DNA from: Glutamicibacter sp. JL.03c
GTDB taxonomy: Bacteria; Actinomycetota; Actinomycetes; Actinomycetales; Micrococcaceae
Reading direction: 5' to 3'
Length of the DNA: 64,000 bases
Assembly (NCBI RefSeq): GCF_025854375.1
Contig: NZ_CP107575.1
Coordinates: forward strand, 2,852,001-2,916,000
Shown: positions 60,156 to 64,000 of the stretch, one piece after another
Numbering within the stretch: position 1 is the stretch's first letter
Layout: each line of letters opens with the position of its first letter
Translations under genes and position numbers: made by a program
The notes under the pieces: model-generated
What the model was told of the DNA's origin: nothing
Seen by the model: the letters and a program-made list of their open reading frames with translations, nothing else
Databases searched by the model: none

Positions 60156-60602
60156 ATGTCTACTCCGAATGGCGAACCGCAGAATCCATATACCGCGGGG
60201 CAGCCAAATCAGGGCCAGAACCAGCAGTTCGGGCAGTACCGGCAATACCAGCAGCCGCAATACCAGCAGCCGCAGTATCAGCATTCCACGTATCAGCAGG
60301 GCTATCCCGGCTACGCGACACAGGCCCAGTTCGAGGGAAGCCAGCTAGCGCAGACGTCCATGGTGTTGGGCATCTTGTCGATTTTTATCTTGAATATCAT
60401 TTTGGGGCCTATTGCGATCGCCAAGGCCAACCGTGCTGAGCGCGTGTTCAATACGCCTGCGACGGCAGGCAAGGTGACCGGATGGATCGGCACCATCATT
60501 GGCCTATTCTGGGTCCTCGGATTCGTAGGCATGTTTTTGGTGGCAATCTTCGCCCCAGAAATGTCATACGACTCCTATGAAACCTACGACAACGGTTTCT
60601 AG
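60156..60602 (+). CDS. DUF4190-type membrane protein with Gln/Tyr-rich N-terminus
   Basis: 148 aa. The first 65 residues are low-complexity and Gln/Tyr/Pro-rich, with a perfect 15-bp DNA tandem repeat (60243-60272) coding QYQQP. Two helices follow, TSMVLGILSIFILNIILGPIAIAKA (about 68-92) and a second near 108-130, the layout of DUF4190 proteins. Function unknown; such proteins are common actinobacterial membrane proteins with disordered cytosolic tails. A 17-bp terminator follows. Confidence 0.72.
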   Translation: MSTPNGEPQNPYTAGQPNQGQNQQFGQYRQYQQPQYQQPQYQHSTYQQGYPGYATQAQFEGSQLAQTSMVLGILSIFILNIILGPIAIAKANRAERVFNTPATAGKVTGWIGTIIGLFWVLGFVGMFLVAIFAPEMSYDSYETYDNGF

Positions 60603-60624
60603 GGTCTACCAGAACTCGATTAAC

Positions 60625-60663
60625 GGCAAAGCCTCCGAACCTCAATGGTTCGGAGGCTTTGCC
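60625..60663. terminator. Convergent terminator
   Basis: Perfect 17-bp stem (60625-60641 with 60647-60663), 5-base loop, between the DUF4190-type gene and YceI. T residues are within the stem's lower half. Confidence 0.8.
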
Positions 60664-60712
60664 GGTATCGGCCCTCATACCGTCAACCCCATGACGGTGC
60701 TCGGGAAGTTAT

Positions 60713-61261
60713 CTAGGCTGCGGCAGGCAGTACGAAGGAAGCGTCGAGCTCGATCTTGACCTTGTCGCTGACCAGAACGCCACCGGCTTCCAGTGCCGCG
60801 TTCCAGGTGATGCCGAATTCCTTGCGGGAGATAGTGGTCGATGCGAAGAAGCCTGCGCGGGTGGCGCCGAAAGCGTCAACAGCCTGGCCGCCAACCTCAA
60901 CTTCGAATTCAACTTCCTTGGATACGCCGCGGATGGTCAGGTCGCCGACGAGGATGAACTCGTCTGCGCCGCCCTTGACGCCGGTCGACTTGAAGGTCAT
61001 GGTTGGGAACTGCTCGGCGTCGAAGAAGTCAGCGCTCTTCAGGTGGCCATCGCGGTTCTCGTCCTTGGTGTTGACTGAGTTGATCTGGACGGTTGCTTCG
61101 ACGCTGGAGGTTTCCAGGGTTTCGCCGATGTTCAGGGTTGCATCGAATTCCGTGAAGCTACCGCGTACCTTGGAGATGCCAGCATGGCGGACGGAGAAGC
61201 CAACCTCGGAGTGCGATGCGTCGAGGTTCCAGGTACCAGCGGTCAATGCAGTTGCAGCCAT
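60713..61261 (-). CDS. YceI family protein
   Basis: 182 aa, a lipocalin-like beta barrel that binds polyisoprenoid or other amphiphilic ligands. The signature is complete: GTWNLDASHSEVGFSVRHAGISKVRGSFTEFDATL (about 8-42), DGHLKSADFFDAEQFPTMTFKST (about 71-93) and GDLTIRGVSKEVEFEVEV (about 105-122), and FGITWNAALEAGGVLVSDKVKIELD at the end. No signal peptide is seen, so it is cytosolic, unlike the E. coli periplasmic relative. Regulated by two operator-like boxes upstream. Confidence 0.92.
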   Translation of the reverse strand: MAATALTAGTWNLDASHSEVGFSVRHAGISKVRGSFTEFDATLNIGETLETSSVEATVQINSVNTKDENRDGHLKSADFFDAEQFPTMTFKSTGVKGGADEFILVGDLTIRGVSKEVEFEVEVGGQAVDAFGATRAGFFASTTISRKEFGITWNAALEAGGVLVSDKVKIELDASFVLPAAA

Positions 61262-61291
61262 GTCTAAATCCTTTCGTCACGCCAACAGGTA

Positions 61292-61351
61292 GTTGACGTT
61301 TCAATTTGTTTCCTTGATACCAGTATGCACCGATTAAGTTGAAGCGTCAAC
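61292..61351 (-). promoter_or_regulatory. yceI promoter with doubled GTTGA-N4-TCAAY operator
   Basis: On the minus strand, -35 TTGACG (61350-61345), a 17-bp spacer and -10 CATACT (61327-61322). GTTGAAGCGTCAAC (61338-61351) covers the -35, and GTTGACGTTTCAAT (61292-61305) lies in the leader. Both carry the TTGA-N4-TCAA pattern seen before YceI genes under MarR-type control. Two boxes spaced 46 bp suggest cooperative repression. Confidence 0.6.
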
Positions 61352-61556
61352 AAGTTTTCTCAAGAAAATCCCGCTCCCAGTGAAGTACACACGCAGTTTC
61401 TGCTATTGACCTGTACTTTTATCGCGCGAAAAACTTTTCAACTTCTGCGAAATCCCCTGCCCAAACTCGGAAAGCTCGCGCTCAAGGCTTCCGCTGCGCT
61501 TCATTCTGCGCTCTATGCTGGCCCGGGGGAACCAACCTCGAATGAATGTCCAACGA

Positions 61557-61601
61557 CAAAGGCTGAACCCCGACTTCGAAGAAGTCGGGGTTCAGCCTTT
61601 G
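61557..61601. terminator. Terminator of the osmoprotectant operon
   Basis: Perfect 21-bp stem (61557-61577 with 61581-61601) and a 3-base loop, 26 bp after the stop of the substrate-binding gene. On the minus strand it ends in TTTG. Confidence 0.8.
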
Positions 61602-61626
61602 AACTCATTGGACCCTGCTCGCTAGA

Positions 61627-62604
61627 TCAAGGCTTGGAAACCAGGCCTTGATCAACCATCCACTCAAAGGCGACATCGGCTGGCTCGCGGCCAACGACAT
61701 CCACCTGGTAGTTCAGTTCCATCAAGACCTCATCGGTCAGCAATGGAGCAATCTTGGCCATGATGTCCTTGACCTCCGGATGCTCCTTCAAGAACTCCCC
61801 GTTGAACGCTGGGGCCGCGTTGTAGCTAGGGAAATACTTCCTGTCGTCTTCCAGAACCGTCAGATTCAACGCCTTGATGCGGCCATCGGTAGTGAAGACC
61901 TCACCGAAATTGCACGCGCCATCGGCGGTCGCCTGGTAGATCGCACCGACGTCATACAGGCCGATGTTGCTCTCGGGCACTTCCGCGCCACGGTCAATGC
62001 CGTAGTGCTCCAGCATCGGGGTCAGTCCATCACGACGCGAATTGAATTCCGGGTCGACGCAGAACGTCAGATCCTTGGGATCAACATTCTTCAACTCCGA
62101 AAGCTTGGTCACTCCCAGGCGCTGAGCGGTCTCTTCATTCATGGCCATCGCGTAGGTGTTATTCAAGGGCGCCGGCTTGCCCCAGTCAATGCCGTTAGGA
62201 ATGTCGTCCTTCTTCACCGCTTCCCATTGGGCCTGTTCGCCGTCGACCGGTTCTTCATGGCCAAGATAGGTCAGCCACGCGGTACCCGTGTATTCCCACA
62301 GCAAACTCGCGTCGCCTGAGAGCAACAGCTGTCTCGCCGGCTGGGATCCTGGCACGTTGGTCAGGTCCGTGACGTCGAAGCCTGCGGCCTCCAGAGCAAT
62401 CACGGTGATCTTGCCCAAGAGCAGCTGCTCGGTGAAGGACTTGGACGTGACCGTCACTTCCGCCTTTTCCGAATTCCCTTCCACGGGCTGGATCTTTCCC
62501 GGCCCCACCGGCGGGACAGTGCCGGTGGATGGGCTCAAGCCGCAACCGGTCAATCCGATGACCGCGGCGAGGGATGCCAAGGACAGTTTCATCGCATTAT
62601 TCAT
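61627..62604 (-). CDS. Glycine betaine/choline-type ABC transporter substrate-binding lipoprotein (OpuC type)
   Basis: 325 aa. Lipobox GLTGC (about residue 21). The OpuAC-like fold shows VTVTSKSFTEQLLLGKITVIALEAAGFDVTDLT (about 50-82), LSGDASLLWEYTGTAWLTYLG (about 93-113) and AQRLGVTKLSEL. It captures quaternary-amine osmoprotectants. Start overlaps the permease stop by 4 bp. Last gene of the operon, with a 21-bp terminator. Confidence 0.87.
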   Translation of the reverse strand: MNNAMKLSLASLAAVIGLTGCGLSPSTGTVPPVGPGKIQPVEGNSEKAEVTVTSKSFTEQLLLGKITVIALEAAGFDVTDLTNVPGSQPARQLLLSGDASLLWEYTGTAWLTYLGHEEPVDGEQAQWEAVKKDDIPNGIDWGKPAPLNNTYAMAMNEETAQRLGVTKLSELKNVDPKDLTFCVDPEFNSRRDGLTPMLEHYGIDRGAEVPESNIGLYDVGAIYQATADGACNFGEVFTTDGRIKALNLTVLEDDRKYFPSYNAAPAFNGEFLKEHPEVKDIMAKIAPLLTDEVLMELNYQVDVVGREPADVAFEWMVDQGLVSKP

Positions 62605-63329
62605 GACAGTCCCTTCGGCCGTGCGACCTGTTCGACAACGCGCCCCAACCAGTCAATGGTCAAGGCCAGCAACGCGACCAGCAGAGAACCGGTAATCAGC
62701 ACGACGTTGAGGTTGAGGTTCACCCCGGTGGTAATCAGGATTCCCAGTCCACCGCCGTTGATGAAGGTTGCCAGGGTGGCGGTACCTACCAGGAGCACCA
62801 GCGCGGTGCGGATGCCCGAGAGCATCACGGGGACCGCCAACGGCAGTTCCACTTTGAAGAGCACGGCCATCAGGCTCATGCCGATGCCCCGCCCTGCTTC
62901 GACGATGCGCTGGTCAACCTGCTGCAAGCCCACGATGGTATTGGAGAGCACCGGCAGTATGGCATAGATGACCAACGAGACAATCGCGGTTTTCGCGCCG
63001 AAGCCCAGCCAGAAGGCCAGCAGCACAACAACGCCGATGGCCGGCGCGGCCTGCCCGAAGTTGGCAATGGCACGCACCGCTGGTGCCGCGCGACGCAGGC
63101 TCGGACGGGTCAGCAAGATCCCCAACGGGATCGCGATGAGCAATACGATCACCGTGGAAATCACGGTGAGCTTCAGGTGTTCCAGGGTGTAGCCCCAGAT
63201 CGTGGCCGGGTCCAGTGTCTGGCGCTCGGTCTCGGTCAGGTCTGCGTTCAGCAGCCACACCATGAGCACCGCGAAGGCCGCTAGGATGGCAACGATCTGC
63301 CAGATGAGAGATCGTCTTTCTGTGCTCAT
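62601..63329 (-). CDS. Osmoprotectant ABC transporter permease
   Basis: 242 aa BPD_transp_1 permease. Six helices with the coupling segment ILPVLSNTIVGLQQVDQRIVEAGRGIGMS (about 140-168), typical of OpuBB/ProW-like permeases. It overlaps the ATPase stop and the binding-protein start by 4 bp each. Only one permease is visible on this side; a second may lie beyond the window edge. Confidence 0.88.
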   Translation of the reverse strand: MSTERRSLIWQIVAILAAFAVLMVWLLNADLTETERQTLDPATIWGYTLEHLKLTVISTVIVLLIAIPLGILLTRPSLRRAAPAVRAIANFGQAAPAIGVVVLLAFWLGFGAKTAIVSLVIYAILPVLSNTIVGLQQVDQRIVEAGRGIGMSLMAVLFKVELPLAVPVMLSGIRTALVLLVGTATLATFINGGGLGILITTGVNLNLNVVLITGSLLVALLALTIDWLGRVVEQVARPKGLS

Positions 63330-64000
63330 ACGGGTTCACCATCCTGCTTGGTGGCCTCGCGCTCAATGTCCACGACATTGATCGCTCCCGAGTTCAAACC
63401 TACCGGCGCCGAGTGGTCCCCGTCCTGGGCGCTATTGGCGGCTGCGATGGCTTCCATAACCGTCTGGACGGTAATGGTGCCCAGCAGCACGTCGCGCCGG
63501 CCGGTCACCAAGGCAGATTCGGAGCTGGCGACAAGCATCGTATCCAGCGCATCGTTCAGCGTCGCTTGTTCGCCGACAACCGGCATGTTCTGGTCGTAGG
63601 TGCCATCGATGATTTCCGCTCGAGATAGCTGCCTGCGATCCAGACGGCGCAGCGGGCGACCGCGCGAGTCCAGGACCACCGCGTACTTGCGGCCTGCTCC
63701 CTGCACCTGCGAGAGCACATCGGAAGCGCGCTTTCCCGGAGTCGTGGTGATGGCTTCTTCGAGATCCACCTCGTTGACTCGGGTCAGGGTCAGCTGCTTC
63801 AAGCCGGCACCGGAACCGATGAAGTTCTCGACGAACTCGCTGGCCGGGTTGGCCAAAATGCGTTCGGGCGAATCGTATTGTTCCAGCTGGGCGCCCTCGT
63901 TGAAGATCGCGATCCAGTCCCCCAGCTTCACCGCTTCATCGAAGTCGTGGGTCACACAGACAATGGTCTTCTGCACCTCGGACTGGATGTTCAGCAGCTC
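63326..64000 (-). CDS. Osmoprotectant ABC transporter ATPase, C-terminal part (partial)
   Basis: Cut by the right edge; only the C-terminal part, about 220 residues, is present. It starts inside the ATPase domain with the H-loop TIVCVTHDFDEAVKLGDWIAIFNEG, followed by the linker and a CBS-like regulatory pair (RASDVLSQVQGAGRKYAVVLDSRGRPLRRL and PVVGEQATLNDALDTMLVASSESALVTG). CBS domains in OpuC-type ATPases sense ionic strength. Walker A and B are outside the window. It encodes the motor for the permease and binding protein genes downstream. Confidence 0.85.
   Translation of the reverse strand, partial: ELLNIQSEVQKTIVCVTHDFDEAVKLGDWIAIFNEGAQLEQYDSPERILANPASEFVENFIGSGAGLKQLTLTRVNEVDLEEAITTTPGKRASDVLSQVQGAGRKYAVVLDSRGRPLRRLDRRQLSRAEIIDGTYDQNMPVVGEQATLNDALDTMLVASSESALVTGRRDVLLGTITVQTVMEAIAAANSAQDGDHSAPVGLNSGAINVVDIEREATKQDGEPV

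Noticed and set aside
60243-60300. Short tandem repeat that could be taken for a CRISPR or satellite
   Set aside because: A 15-bp unit occurs perfectly only twice with no spacers and codes the in-frame Gln/Tyr repeat of the DUF4190-type protein.

Overview
The window is about 60% G+C and codes densely on both strands. Gene content points to a high-GC Gram-positive soil actinobacterium of the Arthrobacter/Glutamicibacter type: a TipA-like MerR regulator, an actinobacterial-type ArsC-like protein, a SAM-IV-type riboswitch, an AztABCD-like zinc system, putrescine oxidase and very long perfect terminator stems. I see no tRNA, rRNA, insertion sequence, phage or CRISPR; it reads as ordinary chromosome rich in catabolic and transport operons. 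The taxonomic guess is inference, not a match.

Layout. 0.2-3.6 kb: TipA-like regulator, small helix-turn-helix protein, Lrp regulator, MFS exporter and ArsC-like protein. 3.6-8.3 kb: amine (probably putrescine) catabolism, with amine oxidase, universal stress protein and APC permease, under a divergent TetR regulator with a clear operator. 8.3-10.5 kb: small membrane or hypothetical proteins and an AsnC regulator. 10.5-15.5 kb: Rieske ferredoxin, ferredoxin reductase, MFS and DedA operon, then a GlcNAc-kinase-like protein and a TauE exporter. 15.5-21.3 kb: a five-gene oligopeptide ABC importer.

21.6-41 kb is the main theme: a large hexarate (glucarate, galactarate, talarate) utilisation region. 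It has a talarate/galactarate dehydratase with GntP permease and GntR regulator, a tripartite TctABC importer with a coupled stress protein and LysR regulator, and then kdgD, 2-oxoglutarate semialdehyde dehydrogenase and glucarate dehydratase, which together lead to 2-oxoglutarate. Two AEC carriers follow, then a LysR gene divergent from a second glucarate-dehydratase-like enzyme overlapping a 2-hydroxyacid dehydrogenase.

41-53 kb: MarR regulator, a SNF2-type ATPase, an OsmC protein behind a SAM-IV-type riboswitch, the idonate/5-ketogluconate pair, and a lactate regulon (permease, GntR regulator, lutABC) with three copies of one operator. 53-58 kb: a zinc-uptake locus with two AztD-like propeller lipoproteins and a Zur-type box between divergent transcripts. 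58-64 kb: MFS and LysE exporters, a DUF4190-type protein, YceI with a doubled operator, and an osmoprotectant ABC operon cut by the right edge.

Most operons use 4-bp stop/start overlaps. Convergent genes are separated by perfect inverted repeats of 14-25 bp acting as shared terminators.
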